Source: Pseudorhodobacter antarcticus | GTDB taxonomy: Bacteria > Pseudomonadota > Alphaproteobacteria > Rhodobacterales > Rhodobacteraceae | Length of the DNA stretch: 64,000 bases | Direction: 5' to 3' | Assembly: GCF_900110135.1 (NCBI RefSeq) | Contig: NZ_FOCO01000002.1 | Span: 1 to 64,000, forward strand | Part shown: one piece after another, positions 34,663 through 43,721 of the stretch | How positions within the stretch are numbered: position 1 is the stretch's first letter | Layout: each line of letters starts with the position of its first letter | Program-made: the position numbers and the translations under genes | The notes under the pieces: generated by a model | Told to the model about the DNA's origin: nothing | Databases searched by the model: none | What the model saw: only the letters and a program-made list of their open reading frames with translations

Positions 34663-34669
34663 TTCGGGC

Positions 34670-35902
34670 ATGACCCCGGCACCTTCTGGGTTGCCGGGAT
34701 TTTTATGCCGGGGGCCCGAGATGACCAAAGAGTGGAAAACGCGCACGCAATTGGTGCATGAAGGCAGCCGCCGCAGCCAGTATGGCGAGATGGCGGAAGC
34801 GATTTTCCTGACCCAAGGGTTTGTGTACGAGAGTGCGGAGGCGGCGGAGGCGCGGTTTATCAAACCGGGGCCGGATGAGTTTATCTATGCCCGCTATGGC
34901 AACCCCACGGTGCGGATGTTTGAGGACCGGATTGCCGCGATTGAAGGCACGGAGGATGCGTTTGCAACGGCCAGCGGGATGGCGGCGGTATCGGGGGCGC
35001 TGACGTCGATGCTGCGCGCGGGCGATCATGTGGTGTCCAGCCGGGCGCTGTTTGGGTCGTGTTTGTATATCCTTGAGGAGGTTTTGACGCGCTACGGCGT
35101 GCAGGTTACCTTTGTGGATGGGGTGGATTTGGCGGAGTGGCGTGCGGCCTGTGTGCCCGGCACCAAAGCGGTGTTTTTCGAGTCGATGTCGAACCCGACG
35201 CTGGAGCTGGTGGATATAGAAGCGGTTTCCGCAATTGCCCACGGCGTTGGCGCGATTGTGGTGGTGGACAATGTGTTTTCCACGCCGATTTTTTCAAACG
35301 CGGTGGCGCAGGGTGCGGATGTGGTGGTGTATTCGACCACCAAGCATATCGACGGGCAGGGACGCGCGTTGGGCGGCGTGATTTGCGGCACGCGTGACTT
35401 TATTCGCGGCGTGGTGGAGCCGTATATGAAGCACACCGGCGGGTCGATGAGCCCGTTTACAGCGTGGATTATGCTGAACGGCATGGTGACGCTGGATTTG
35501 CGCTGCCGGGCGATGGCCGAAGCGGCGGCACGGGTGGCATCGGCGCTGGAAGGCGACGCGCGGTTGACGCGCGTGATTTATCCCGGCCTGTACAGCCACC
35601 CACAGGCGGATTTGGCGGCGCGCCAGATGGGATCGGGCGGCACCATGTTGGCGTTTGACATTGCGGGCGGCAAAGACGCTGCGTTCCGGTTTATGAACGC
35701 GCTTGAGATTATTAAGATTTCGAATAACCTTGGCGATGCAAAGTCCATCGTGACCCACCCGGCGACCACGACACACCAGCGGCTGCCCGAGGCGCAAAAG
35801 GCGGTTTTGGGGATTACGCCGGGGTTGATCCGGCTGTCGGTTGGGTTGGAAGATGCGCAGGATTTGATCGCAGATTTGCAGGCGGGGTTGGCCGCCATTT
35901 GA
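34670..35902 (+). CDS. metZ: O-succinylhomoserine sulfhydrylase
   Basis: 410 aa, a Cys/Met-metabolism PLP enzyme. The PLP lysine is in VVYSTTKHIDGQGR; other landmarks are the YARYGNPTVRMFE loop, ATASGMAAVSGAL and the C-terminal GITPGLIRLSVGLED. It converts O-succinylhomoserine and sulfide to homocysteine. Homology would suggest a start at 34721 (MTKEWKTRTQLVHEG), but the riboswitch places its Shine-Dalgarno 7 nt before ATG 34670, giving a 17-residue extension (MTPAPSGLPGFLCRGPE). I therefore take 34670, with 34721 as the alternative. Confidence 0.93.
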   Translation: MTPAPSGLPGFLCRGPEMTKEWKTRTQLVHEGSRRSQYGEMAEAIFLTQGFVYESAEAAEARFIKPGPDEFIYARYGNPTVRMFEDRIAAIEGTEDAFATASGMAAVSGALTSMLRAGDHVVSSRALFGSCLYILEEVLTRYGVQVTFVDGVDLAEWRAACVPGTKAVFFESMSNPTLELVDIEAVSAIAHGVGAIVVVDNVFSTPIFSNAVAQGADVVVYSTTKHIDGQGRALGGVICGTRDFIRGVVEPYMKHTGGSMSPFTAWIMLNGMVTLDLRCRAMAEAAARVASALEGDARLTRVIYPGLYSHPQADLAARQMGSGGTMLAFDIAGGKDAAFRFMNALEIIKISNNLGDAKSIVTHPATTTHQRLPEAQKAVLGITPGLIRLSVGLEDAQDLIADLQAGLAAI

Positions 35903-35908
35903 GGGTGG

Positions 35909-36361
35909 ATGCGGGATTTTGCAACGGCAAAAGAGGTGGCGGAATATTCGCTGGAGCAGACGGGCATTGGCCTGATGTCCGGCGATTTTGACCTGTTTGC
36001 GCCGCATTTTTTGCTGCCGCAATATGTGAAAACCTTTGACGGCAAGCGGTTGTTGCAAACGCGAGAGGATGTGCGGTCGGTGTTTGATGCGGTGCGCGCG
36101 CATTTTAACAAACTGCAAGTGACGCTGTTAAGCCGGACCTGCATCTCGGCTGAATTTCAAGATGCTGACACTGTGTTTTCCACGCATGAAACGCGGTTGA
36201 TTGCGCGCGATGTTATGGTGCAGCAACCCTATCCGGTGTTTTCCGTGCTGCGCCGGGTGGGGGGTGTTTGGCTGGTGGCCGACAGCGAATACGCGATTGT
36301 AGAAGCGCCGTGGCACAGCAAGGCTTTTGGGCCCGCAACGCCAGAGCGTGGCAGAGCCTAA
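35909..36361 (+). CDS. SnoaL-like / NTF2-fold protein
   Basis: 150 aa. The alternating helix-strand pattern (YSLEQTGIGLMSGDFDLFAPHFLLP, then TREDVRSVFDAVRAHFNKL and the beta-rich C-terminal half VFSVLRRVGGVWLVADSEYAI) matches SnoaL-like polyketide-cyclase or NTF2 folds. It begins 6 nt after metZ and is probably co-transcribed. Function unknown. Confidence 0.75.
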   Translation: MRDFATAKEVAEYSLEQTGIGLMSGDFDLFAPHFLLPQYVKTFDGKRLLQTREDVRSVFDAVRAHFNKLQVTLLSRTCISAEFQDADTVFSTHETRLIARDVMVQQPYPVFSVLRRVGGVWLVADSEYAIVEAPWHSKAFGPATPERGRA

Positions 36362-36457
36362 GGGCGAAAAAGCGCCAGAGAAATTTGCTATTTGCCACGG
36401 ACCGCCCTAAGTTGCGGTTTGGTCTTTTGTTGGGGCCGCTTTGCAGGGGAATATGCC

Positions 36458-37537
36458 GTGAACGTCCAGATGAAACCAAACGCAGTCCCCACCCGCGATG
36501 AGGCGGAGGCCGCGTTGGCGCTGTTGCAGCGCTGGGCGGGCGATGCGCCTGCGGGGGAGGTGGCCGCGTTGGGCGCACAAGCGTTTTTGGCAGGTGGATA
36601 CCCTGAATTATCGGCGCACTACCCGGCGGATTTCGTGGTGGATGCGGCGTATAAGGCCAGCCTGCCGGATTTGCAGAACGGGCCGGCGAGCTTGATCAAG
36701 GGGGAAAAGACCCTGATCCAGCATGTGGGGATTTCCAATTTCCGCCTGCCGATCCGGTATCACGTGCGCGACGGGGCGGATGTGGTGTTGGAAACCAGCG
36801 TCACGGGGTCGGTCAGCTTGGAGGCCGAGAAGAAGGGCATTAACATGAGCCGCATCATGCGGTCGTTTTATTCCCATGCGGAACAAGCGTTTAGCCATAA
36901 GGTGATAGAGCGTGCTTTGGAGGATTATAAGCGTGACCTGGACAGTTTCGATGCGCGAATTCAAATGCGGTTTTCGTTTCCGGTAAAGATTGAAAGCCTG
37001 CGGTCGGGGCTGGCGGGTTGGCAATATTACGATATCGCGTTGGAGTTGGTGGACCAGGGAGGCGTGCGCAAGACGATCATGCATCTGGACTATGTCTATT
37101 CCAGCACATGCCCGTGTTCGTTGGAACTGTCGGAACATGCGCGGCGCACGCGGGGGCAATTGGCCACGCCGCACAGCCAGCGGTCGGTTGCACGGATATC
37201 GGTGGAGTTGGTGGGCGATAACTGCCTGTGGTTTGAGGACCTTATCAACCTTGCGCGGGCGGCGGTGCCAACGGAAACGCAAGTGATGGTGAAGCGCGAG
37301 GATGAACAAGCCTTTGCCGAGTTGAACGCCGCCAACCCGATCTTTGTGGAGGATGCGGCGCGCAGTTTTTGTGCGCAGTTGCAGGCCGACCCGCGCGTGG
37401 GTGATTTTAGGATTGTCGCCAGCCACCAAGAAAGCCTGCACAGCCATGATGCGGTCAGTGTGCTGACGATTGGCGACACATTTGCCGCGACCAGCCTTGA
37501 CCCCAAGCTGTTCACGACATTGTTTCATATCGGTTAA
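36458..37537 (+). CDS. folE2: GTP cyclohydrolase FolE2 (type IB)
   Basis: 359 aa. The catalytic cysteine segment SSTCPCSLELSEHAR is intact, with upstream GVSNFRLPIRYH-type and downstream SRIMRSFYSHAE regions typical of FolE2 (COG1469). It makes dihydroneopterin triphosphate, the first step toward folate, and can replace zinc-dependent FolE under zinc limitation. The start is the GTG at 36458, which follows AGGGGA; the ATG at 36470 is an alternative. folB and folP lie about 14 kb away in this window. Confidence 0.94.
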   Translation: MNVQMKPNAVPTRDEAEAALALLQRWAGDAPAGEVAALGAQAFLAGGYPELSAHYPADFVVDAAYKASLPDLQNGPASLIKGEKTLIQHVGISNFRLPIRYHVRDGADVVLETSVTGSVSLEAEKKGINMSRIMRSFYSHAEQAFSHKVIERALEDYKRDLDSFDARIQMRFSFPVKIESLRSGLAGWQYYDIALELVDQGGVRKTIMHLDYVYSSTCPCSLELSEHARRTRGQLATPHSQRSVARISVELVGDNCLWFEDLINLARAAVPTETQVMVKREDEQAFAELNAANPIFVEDAARSFCAQLQADPRVGDFRIVASHQESLHSHDAVSVLTIGDTFAATSLDPKLFTTLFHIG

Positions 37538-37540
37538 TTT

Positions 37541-37587
37541 GGCCGTTTTTGCCCTGTTCACCGCATGGGTGGGCGGGGCAAACGGCC
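37541..37587 (+). terminator. Hairpin after folE2
   Basis: Arms GGCCGTTT(TT)GCCC and GGGCAAACGGCC (12 bp with a 2-nt bulge) enclose a long loop. It starts 4 nt after the folE2 stop. No clear T-run follows, so it could act as a Rho-assisted or processing end. Confidence 0.5.
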
Positions 37588-37700
37588 CTTGGTGATCGGC
37601 AATAAACGCGCCTTGATCACGCGATTGTTGCAAGACTGTTAATTGCCCCCAATTTCCCCAATTGACGCCGCCCCTGCACAGGCATAGCGATTATTCCACC

Positions 37701-39149
37701 ATGATAGACATGCGCCCTGTTGCCTATGTGATCGGGCGTATCCTGATCGTTCTGGCCATTTTGATGATGGCGCCGGCGTTGGTTGATTTGGGCGATCGCC
37801 AGGTCAACGGGCTGCGATTTTTGGAAAGCGCTTTGATCACTGGGTTGACGGGAGCCTGCGTGGTGCTGTCCACCCGCAATGCGCTGCGGGGCGCGCTGTC
37901 GCTGAAACAAGCGTATCTTTTGACCGTAGGGATTTGGGCGCTGCTTCCGCTGTTTGGGGCGCTGCCGTTTTATATCGGTGCGCCGCATCTGGCGTTTTCA
38001 GATGCGTATTTTGAGGCGGTTTCGGGCATCACCACCACGGGGGCCACGGTGATTTTCGGGCTGGACCAATTGCCCGCCGGGATGAACCTGTGGCGGGGCA
38101 TGCTGAACTGGCTTGGCGGCCTTGGGATTGCGTTTATCGCCATGATTTTCCTGCCTTTAATGCGGGTTGGCGGCATGCAGTTTTTCCGCACCGAAGGGTT
38201 TGATACCTTTGGCAAAGCGCTGCCGCGCGCGCGCGATATTGCGCGGGAATTGGCGCGGGTTTATGTGATTTTGACTGCGTTGTGCATCTGCGCATATGGG
38301 CTGATTGGCATGACGGCGCTGGATGCGGTTGTGAACGGGGCCGCGACGATTGCGACGGGAGGATTTTCGCCGTCTGACATCTCATTTGAGAAATATTCCG
38401 GCGCGGGCGAATATGTGGGCACGGTGTTTATGCTGTTGGGGTCGCTGCCCTATGTGCGCTATTTGCAAATGTTGCGCGGCGATGCGCGGCCATTTTGGCA
38501 AGACGAACAAGCGCGCGCCTATCTGCGCTGGCTCTGCGGGGCGGTGGTGATGGTGACGGTGTGGCAGCATTTCCACGCGGGTATGCCGTGGGAACCGGCG
38601 TTTCGCCAATCGCTGTTCAACCTGACGTCGATCATGTCCAGCACCGGGTTCTTTTCCGGCACCTTTGCATCTTGGGGCGGGTTCATGTTGATCGTGGCCT
38701 TTTTGGTGGGCATGGTGGGGGCGTGTTCGGGGTCATCGGCGGCGGGGTTAAGCGTGTTTCGCGTGCAAATAGCGCTGGCAGCATTGCGCGCGCATTTGGC
38801 GCAAATTACGCGCCCGAACACGGTTGCGTTGGTGAAATACGGTGGCCGCCGGGTGGAAAATGACGTGCTAAACGGGCTGATCCTGTTTTTTACGGGGTAT
38901 ATTGTGATTTTGGGCGTGCTGACGGTGGCGATGTCGCTGACGGGCGTTGATACGCTGTCGTCGCTGTTTGCGGTTTGGACCAGTTTGGGCAATGTCGGCT
39001 ATGGATTTGGCCCGCTGGTGTTGCGCACGGGGACGTTTATTGATTTTCCGCAAGCCGCGATTGCGATCATGACTTTGGCGATGTTGCTGGGGCGGTTGGG
39101 GTTGCTGGCGATCATGGTGATCCTTTTGCCCTCGTTTTGGCGGCGATAA
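37701..39149 (+). CDS. trkH: TrkH-family potassium transporter, copy 1
   Basis: 482 aa with the repeated membrane-pore-membrane units of the Trk/Ktr family. Selectivity-filter regions include VSGITTTGAT (residues about 106-115) and the third and fourth filters SIMSSTGFFSGTF and WTSLGNVGYGFG. It would import potassium as the channel subunit, normally gated by TrkA, which is not in this window. The ATG at 37701 (MIDMRPVAYVIG) is chosen because it aligns with the paralogue 46 nt downstream. Confidence 0.93.
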   Translation: MIDMRPVAYVIGRILIVLAILMMAPALVDLGDRQVNGLRFLESALITGLTGACVVLSTRNALRGALSLKQAYLLTVGIWALLPLFGALPFYIGAPHLAFSDAYFEAVSGITTTGATVIFGLDQLPAGMNLWRGMLNWLGGLGIAFIAMIFLPLMRVGGMQFFRTEGFDTFGKALPRARDIARELARVYVILTALCICAYGLIGMTALDAVVNGAATIATGGFSPSDISFEKYSGAGEYVGTVFMLLGSLPYVRYLQMLRGDARPFWQDEQARAYLRWLCGAVVMVTVWQHFHAGMPWEPAFRQSLFNLTSIMSSTGFFSGTFASWGGFMLIVAFLVGMVGACSGSSAAGLSVFRVQIALAALRAHLAQITRPNTVALVKYGGRRVENDVLNGLILFFTGYIVILGVLTVAMSLTGVDTLSSLFAVWTSLGNVGYGFGPLVLRTGTFIDFPQAAIAIMTLAMLLGRLGLLAIMVILLPSFWRR

Positions 39150-39195
39150 GGCGGGGGGAGTTGACAGGCGTGCCCGACCGCTTCAAGTCTGCCAG

Positions 39196-40650
39196 ATGAT
39201 TGATCTGCGCCCCGTTGGATATATTATTGGTCTGCTGATTGCCACTTTGGGGGCGATGATGCTGTTTCCGATGGTGCTGGATTACGTGTCGGGCGATGGC
39301 AATTGGCAGGCGTTTTTGGAATCTGCGGTGCTGACCTGCCTGATGGGCACGCTGCTGTCGCTGGCCTGCGCCAATGGGATGGAGCGCGGTCAAGGGATTA
39401 CGCTGCGGCAAAGTTTCGTATTAACAACAGGCACTTGGGTGATGTTGCCTGCCTTTGGTGCGCTGCCCTTTATGCTGGGTGCGCCCGATGCGCCGTTCAC
39501 CCATGCGATGTTTGAAGCGGTGTCGGGCATGACCACCACGGGCACCACGGTGTTTGTTGGCTTGGACAATTTGCCGCCGGGGGTGAACCTGTGGCGGGGT
39601 ATTTTGCAATGGCTGGGCGGCCTTGGCATTGTGATTGTGGCGCTGATTTTCCTGCCGGTGATGAAGGTGGGCGGGATGCAGTTTTTCCGATCCGAAGGGT
39701 TTGACACGCTGGGCAAGATTTTGCCGCGCGCGCTGGATATTTCCAGCGCCTTGATCCAGATTTATATCGGTCTGACGGTGGCCTGTGCGGCCGCCTATTT
39801 CGCGCTGGGGATGAGCGGGTTTGACGCGGTCGTTCACGCCCTGACCACTGTTTCCACGGGCGGATTTTCCAGTTCCGACATCTCATTCGGTAAATTCGCC
39901 CACTCGATGGAGCTGGTGGCGATTGTGTTTATGTTGCTGGCCAGCTTGCCGTTTATTCGGTTTGTGCAAGCCACGCAGGGCGATTTGCGACCGATGTGGC
40001 GCGATGCCCAAGTGCGGGCCTATCTGCGCTGGAACGCCTATGCCGCGTTGGCGGTGACCGCGTATGAAATGTATCATTTCGACCGCGGGTTCTGGGAATC
40101 GCTGCGCGAAAGCAGTTTCAACATCGTATCGACGTTTTCGGGCACGGGGTTTGCCTCGGTTGATCTGTCGACGTGGGGTCCGTTTCCCTTTGTGGTGCTG
40201 ATCATGGTGGGGCTGATTGGGGGGTGTACATCGTCCACCGGCTGTTCGGTCAAGGTGTTTCGCTATCTGATTTTGTTTGAGGCGATCCGCGTGCAAATTC
40301 TCCGCTTGCACAGCCCGTCCGCGATGCTGGATGTACGCTATGACGGGCGGCGCGTGGGCAATGATGTGATCAATTCGGTCATCGTGTTTTTCACGCTGTT
40401 CATCCTGACCTTTGGCGTGGTCGCGGTGGCGCTGTCGCTGACGGGGCTGGAAATGAAAACCGCCTTTACCGCCGCATGGACCGCCGTGGCCAACATCGGC
40501 CCCGCGTTTGGGCCGGGGGTGGGGCCCACGGGGGCGGTGGATGGTTTCCCCACCGCCGCGCATTGGATCATGATTGCGGGTATGCTGGTGGGGCGGTTGG
40601 AACTGCTGTCAGTCTATGTTTTATTCTTGGCGCGGTTCTGGCGCAATTGA
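39196..40650 (+). CDS. trkH: TrkH-family potassium transporter, copy 2
   Basis: 484 aa, a paralogue of the preceding gene, as shown by MIDLRPVGYIIG, the VSGMTTTGTTVFVGLDNLPPGVNLWRG block and FLPVMKVGGMQFFRSEGFDT. The last two filters are diverged: STFSGTGFASVDL and WTAVANIGPAFGPG. A cysteine-rich GGCTSSTGCSVKV replaces the ACSGSSAAGLSVF of copy 1. The pair probably forms two channel types with different affinity or gating. Confidence 0.93.
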   Translation: MIDLRPVGYIIGLLIATLGAMMLFPMVLDYVSGDGNWQAFLESAVLTCLMGTLLSLACANGMERGQGITLRQSFVLTTGTWVMLPAFGALPFMLGAPDAPFTHAMFEAVSGMTTTGTTVFVGLDNLPPGVNLWRGILQWLGGLGIVIVALIFLPVMKVGGMQFFRSEGFDTLGKILPRALDISSALIQIYIGLTVACAAAYFALGMSGFDAVVHALTTVSTGGFSSSDISFGKFAHSMELVAIVFMLLASLPFIRFVQATQGDLRPMWRDAQVRAYLRWNAYAALAVTAYEMYHFDRGFWESLRESSFNIVSTFSGTGFASVDLSTWGPFPFVVLIMVGLIGGCTSSTGCSVKVFRYLILFEAIRVQILRLHSPSAMLDVRYDGRRVGNDVINSVIVFFTLFILTFGVVAVALSLTGLEMKTAFTAAWTAVANIGPAFGPGVGPTGAVDGFPTAAHWIMIAGMLVGRLELLSVYVLFLARFWRN

Positions 40651-40685
40651 ACCAAATTTGATTAAAATTGCGCGCGTTTTCCCCA

Positions 40686-40706
40686 TTCGGCTTGGTCCAA
40701 ATACCT
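40686..40706 (+). repeat. Dispersed intergenic motif, class A, copy 4
   Basis: Contains CTTGGTCCAAATACCT preceded by TTCGG. It lies 35 nt after the stop of the second trkH gene on the same strand and 55 nt before the end of the convergent SPOR-protein gene. Confidence 0.75.
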
Positions 40707-40760
40707 AAAAACGCCTGCAACGGGGGCATTGGGTGGGGCGACAAAACCCCACCCGTTCGG

Positions 40761-42593
40761 TTATTCCCAGCACGATACCAAGACGGTCAATGACATCGCC
40801 AAATCCGTCAGATCACCGGGCGGCAAAGGTGCTGCGCGGGGGGCGGTTTTTGGCGGGATGCCAGAGGTGGTCAACAGGGCGGTGATCGCTGTGGTATCGG
40901 CCAAAAATGACACTTCGGCAGGCAGCACGCGGCCTTGGGGGGCGGTGGCGGGGATAAGCATGCCGATCACGGCGCCTTTGGCATCCACCACCGGCCCGCC
41001 TGCATCGCCGGGCAGGGACGCAAGCGACAAGCGCGCGATGCCGGTTTCCCCGTCAAGGCCTTTGGTGTCGGCCAGCGCGCCGAAGGTCAGGGTGGGGGCG
41101 GGCAGCGCATCTTCATAACTGTAGCCAGCAAGGGCGATTTCGGTGCCGATGCTGCCGCTGCCAAATTCCGCGACAAAGCGCGGGGCAAGGGGTTTGGTGG
41201 GCATCAGCAGCACAAGGCCTGCCGTGTCGTCTTGGGCGGTCACGGTCGCTTCAATATCGCGGTCAAGGGTGATGCGGCCGCAAGATTGCACCACCTCGGC
41301 CGTGGTCAGCACGGCGCCTGCGGGCGAGACAAAGAACCCACTGCGCGACAGTTTGGGTTTGCGCACTTCCATCCCCGCCAGCAGGTTGCGGCGTTGGGCA
41401 TCATCCAGCGACACCAAACCGGGGTCAAGCGCGCGGCCCCGGATGGTTTTAAAGCTGGATTGCATGGCGGCTTGGGCGCGGGCCGCTTTGTCGGCGGCGG
41501 CGGGTGTCCAGATCAGCATGTAACCTTTGATCAACCCGCCGCTGAGTTCAACGAAGGAGTGGGAGGCGAGGGCGTCGCTGCTGGCGTTGATGGTAAAGCC
41601 GCTGTCGGTGATGGACCGTTCGCCCACGGCGGGGACCACCTCTAGGGTTTGCAAGATGTCATAAAGGCCTCGCAACACGGCGCGGTCGCCGGGTTCAGAG
41701 ATAAGGACGATGCGCACGCCGGAATTGTCTTTTTCGACGAAATGCACGAAGGGCGGTTCGTAGCGATCAAAGGTGACAAGTGCGAGGGGGAGGTTGATTT
41801 CAATGCCTGCCTCCTGTTCCACCACGGGGGTGAGGCCGAGTTCGGCGATGTCGGCGGTGCGGCGATCAAACATTTGTTGGCGCTGCTGGGTGGTCATAAC
41901 GCCTGTCGCCTCGAACCCATTGGCGGTTTGCCAAGCGGCCATGGAGGCGCGGGTGCCACGGCCAAAGGCGCCGTCGATCGTGCTGGTGTAAAAGCCGAAA
42001 TATTGCAGGGCTGTTTGCAGGTCTTTGCGTTCGTCCTGCGTCAAGGCTTGTTCAGAGCGTTGCGCCTCGGCCAGTGTTTCGCCCAGTGGTTCGGGTTCTG
42101 GTGCGGGTTCGACAATAATCTCAACTGTTTTTGTTGGGGCTGCGTCTGGCGCAGCATCTGCGATGGGGGCGGTGGTGACGGGGGCTACGGTGGGGTCTGT
42201 GGCCACAGCCGCTTCACCCCGCACGGGGGCGGTAAGCGGGTCTGCGCCCACGGGCCAGAAGGTGCCGCGAAACTGTTCGCCATTGGCAATGAAGCTGTCA
42301 TTCGGGATCAGGTTGTCGCGGCGCAGTTGGGTCAGCCGCGTCAGCGCCGCTTCGGGGGTGTAGGGGCCAAGGGCTACGGCGTACCAGCCGGAGGGCAGTT
42401 GAAACCCGGCCACATCGGAAAACGCGCTGGCATAAGCGCTGGCGCGTTCTTGGGCCAAATTCAGATTTGGCTGCGCTTCAATCTGGATCCAAGCCCGATC
42501 TTCGGCTGCGGGTTGCGGGGCGGTTTGGGCGGATAGGATGCTGGCCGAAAGGGACCAAAGGACAAGGCTGATTAGGGTCATAAACTGGCGCAT
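40761..42593 (-). CDS. SPOR / peptidoglycan-binding protein with degenerate trypsin-like domain
   Basis: 610 aa. After a signal peptide (MRQFMTLISLVLWSLSASILSA) comes a SPOR-like repeat (residues about 30-115), a PG_binding_1 domain (LTQDERKDLQTALQYFGFYTSTIDGAFG...), a linker domain, and a trypsin-like C-terminal domain. The protease signatures are altered: SGFFVSPAGAVLTTAEVVQSC has Glu where the catalytic His of TNAHVV normally lies, and LPGDAGGPVVD has Ala in place of the catalytic Ser of GDSGGP. It is therefore probably a non-catalytic, cell-wall-associated scaffold. Start ATG at 42593. Confidence 0.88.
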   Translation of the reverse strand: MRQFMTLISLVLWSLSASILSAQTAPQPAAEDRAWIQIEAQPNLNLAQERASAYASAFSDVAGFQLPSGWYAVALGPYTPEAALTRLTQLRRDNLIPNDSFIANGEQFRGTFWPVGADPLTAPVRGEAAVATDPTVAPVTTAPIADAAPDAAPTKTVEIIVEPAPEPEPLGETLAEAQRSEQALTQDERKDLQTALQYFGFYTSTIDGAFGRGTRASMAAWQTANGFEATGVMTTQQRQQMFDRRTADIAELGLTPVVEQEAGIEINLPLALVTFDRYEPPFVHFVEKDNSGVRIVLISEPGDRAVLRGLYDILQTLEVVPAVGERSITDSGFTINASSDALASHSFVELSGGLIKGYMLIWTPAAADKAARAQAAMQSSFKTIRGRALDPGLVSLDDAQRRNLLAGMEVRKPKLSRSGFFVSPAGAVLTTAEVVQSCGRITLDRDIEATVTAQDDTAGLVLLMPTKPLAPRFVAEFGSGSIGTEIALAGYSYEDALPAPTLTFGALADTKGLDGETGIARLSLASLPGDAGGPVVDAKGAVIGMLIPATAPQGRVLPAEVSFLADTTAITALLTTSGIPPKTAPRAAPLPPGDLTDLAMSLTVLVSCWE

Positions 42594-42785
42594 CGTGATC
42601 CCGCTTTTGGTACAAAATAAACTTCGCTTATGGCGAAAACACAAAAATACGGATTCTACCAGAGTGTGCAGTGCATTTTGCCGCCTTTTTGGTCTGTTGG
42701 GGCCTGTCCGCGCCGCTTGGGCGCATTGACCCTGTGCGGGCCTTTGCATATGGACAAGCGCAAACCAGACCAAAAAGGGATGCGC
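42594..42785. promoter_or_regulatory. Divergent promoter region of the SPOR protein gene and glyQ
   Basis: 192 nt without a gene. The first 70 nt are AT-rich (ACAAAATAAAC, ACACAAAAATAC) and contain the inverted pair TTCGC/GCGAA around 42621-42635. Clear promoter elements cannot be assigned. Short in-frame ATGs before glyQ at 42750 and 42780 lack the good ribosome-binding site of 42786. Confidence 0.35.
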
Positions 42786-43721
42786 ATGACCATTGCACCA
42801 ACCACCCCGCGCAGTTTTCAAGAGATTATCTTGCGGCTGATGACTTATTGGGCGGGCAAAGGCTGCGCGATTTTGCAACCTTATGATATGGAGGTGGGGG
42901 CGGGGACGTTTCACCCGGCGACCACGCTGCGATCGCTTGGCGGCAAGCCGTGGGCGGCGGCCTATGTGCAGCCATCGCGGCGGCCCACCGATGGGCGGTA
43001 CGGCGAAAACCCGAACCGGTTGCAGCATTATTACCAATATCAGGTTTTGATCAAACCCAGCCCGCCGGACATGCAAGACCTGTATCTGGGGTCGCTGGCC
43101 GCGATTGGCATTGATATGGCGCTGCATGATATTCGCTTTGTCGAGGATGATTGGGAATCCCCGACCCTTGGCGCGTGGGGCTTGGGTTGGGAGGTGTGGT
43201 GCGACGGCATGGAGGTGAGCCAGTTCACCTATTTCCAGCAGGTTGGCGGCCATGATTGCCACCCGGTGTCTGGCGAATTGACTTACGGCTTGGAACGGTT
43301 GGCGATGTATATTCTGGGTGTCGATCACGTCATGGACATGCCGTTCAATGACCCCGACGCGCCGACGCCGTTGAAATACGGTGATATTTTCCGCCAAACC
43401 GAGCAGGAATATAGCCGTTGGAATTTTGACCAAGCCAACACCGACGTGCTGTTGCAGCATTTCAAAGATGCTGAGGCCGAGTGTTTGGCGACGCTGAACG
43501 CGGACGCCGTGGACGGGGCGGGGCGGCGCATTATCATGGCGCATCCGGCCTATGATCAATGCATCAAGGCCAGTCATTTGTTTAACTTGCTGGATGCGCG
43601 CGGCGTGATTTCGGTGACGGAGCGCCAAGCCTATATCGGGCGGGTGCGTGCGTTGGCCAAGGCCTGCGCGGATGCGTTTGTGCGCACGGACGCCGCCGGT
43701 GCTGAATTGGAAACGCTGTGA
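42786..43721 (+). CDS. glyQ: Glycine-tRNA ligase alpha subunit
   Basis: 311 aa of the alpha2-beta2-type GlyRS. The N-terminal [36 protein letters not shown], the motif [26 protein letters not shown] and the [13 protein letters not shown] region are all complete. It carries the catalytic site for glycyl-adenylate formation. The ATG at 42786 follows AAAAGGGATG. The stop overlaps the next start (GTGA). Confidence 0.97.
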   Translation: MTIAPTTPRSFQEIILRLMTYWAGKGCAILQPYDMEVGAGTFHPATTLRSLGGKPWAAAYVQPSRRPTDGRYGENPNRLQHYYQYQVLIKPSPPDMQDLYLGSLAAIGIDMALHDIRFVEDDWESPTLGAWGLGWEVWCDGMEVSQFTYFQQVGGHDCHPVSGELTYGLERLAMYILGVDHVMDMPFNDPDAPTPLKYGDIFRQTEQEYSRWNFDQANTDVLLQHFKDAEAECLATLNADAVDGAGRRIIMAHPAYDQCIKASHLFNLLDARGVISVTERQAYIGRVRALAKACADAFVRTDAAGAELETL

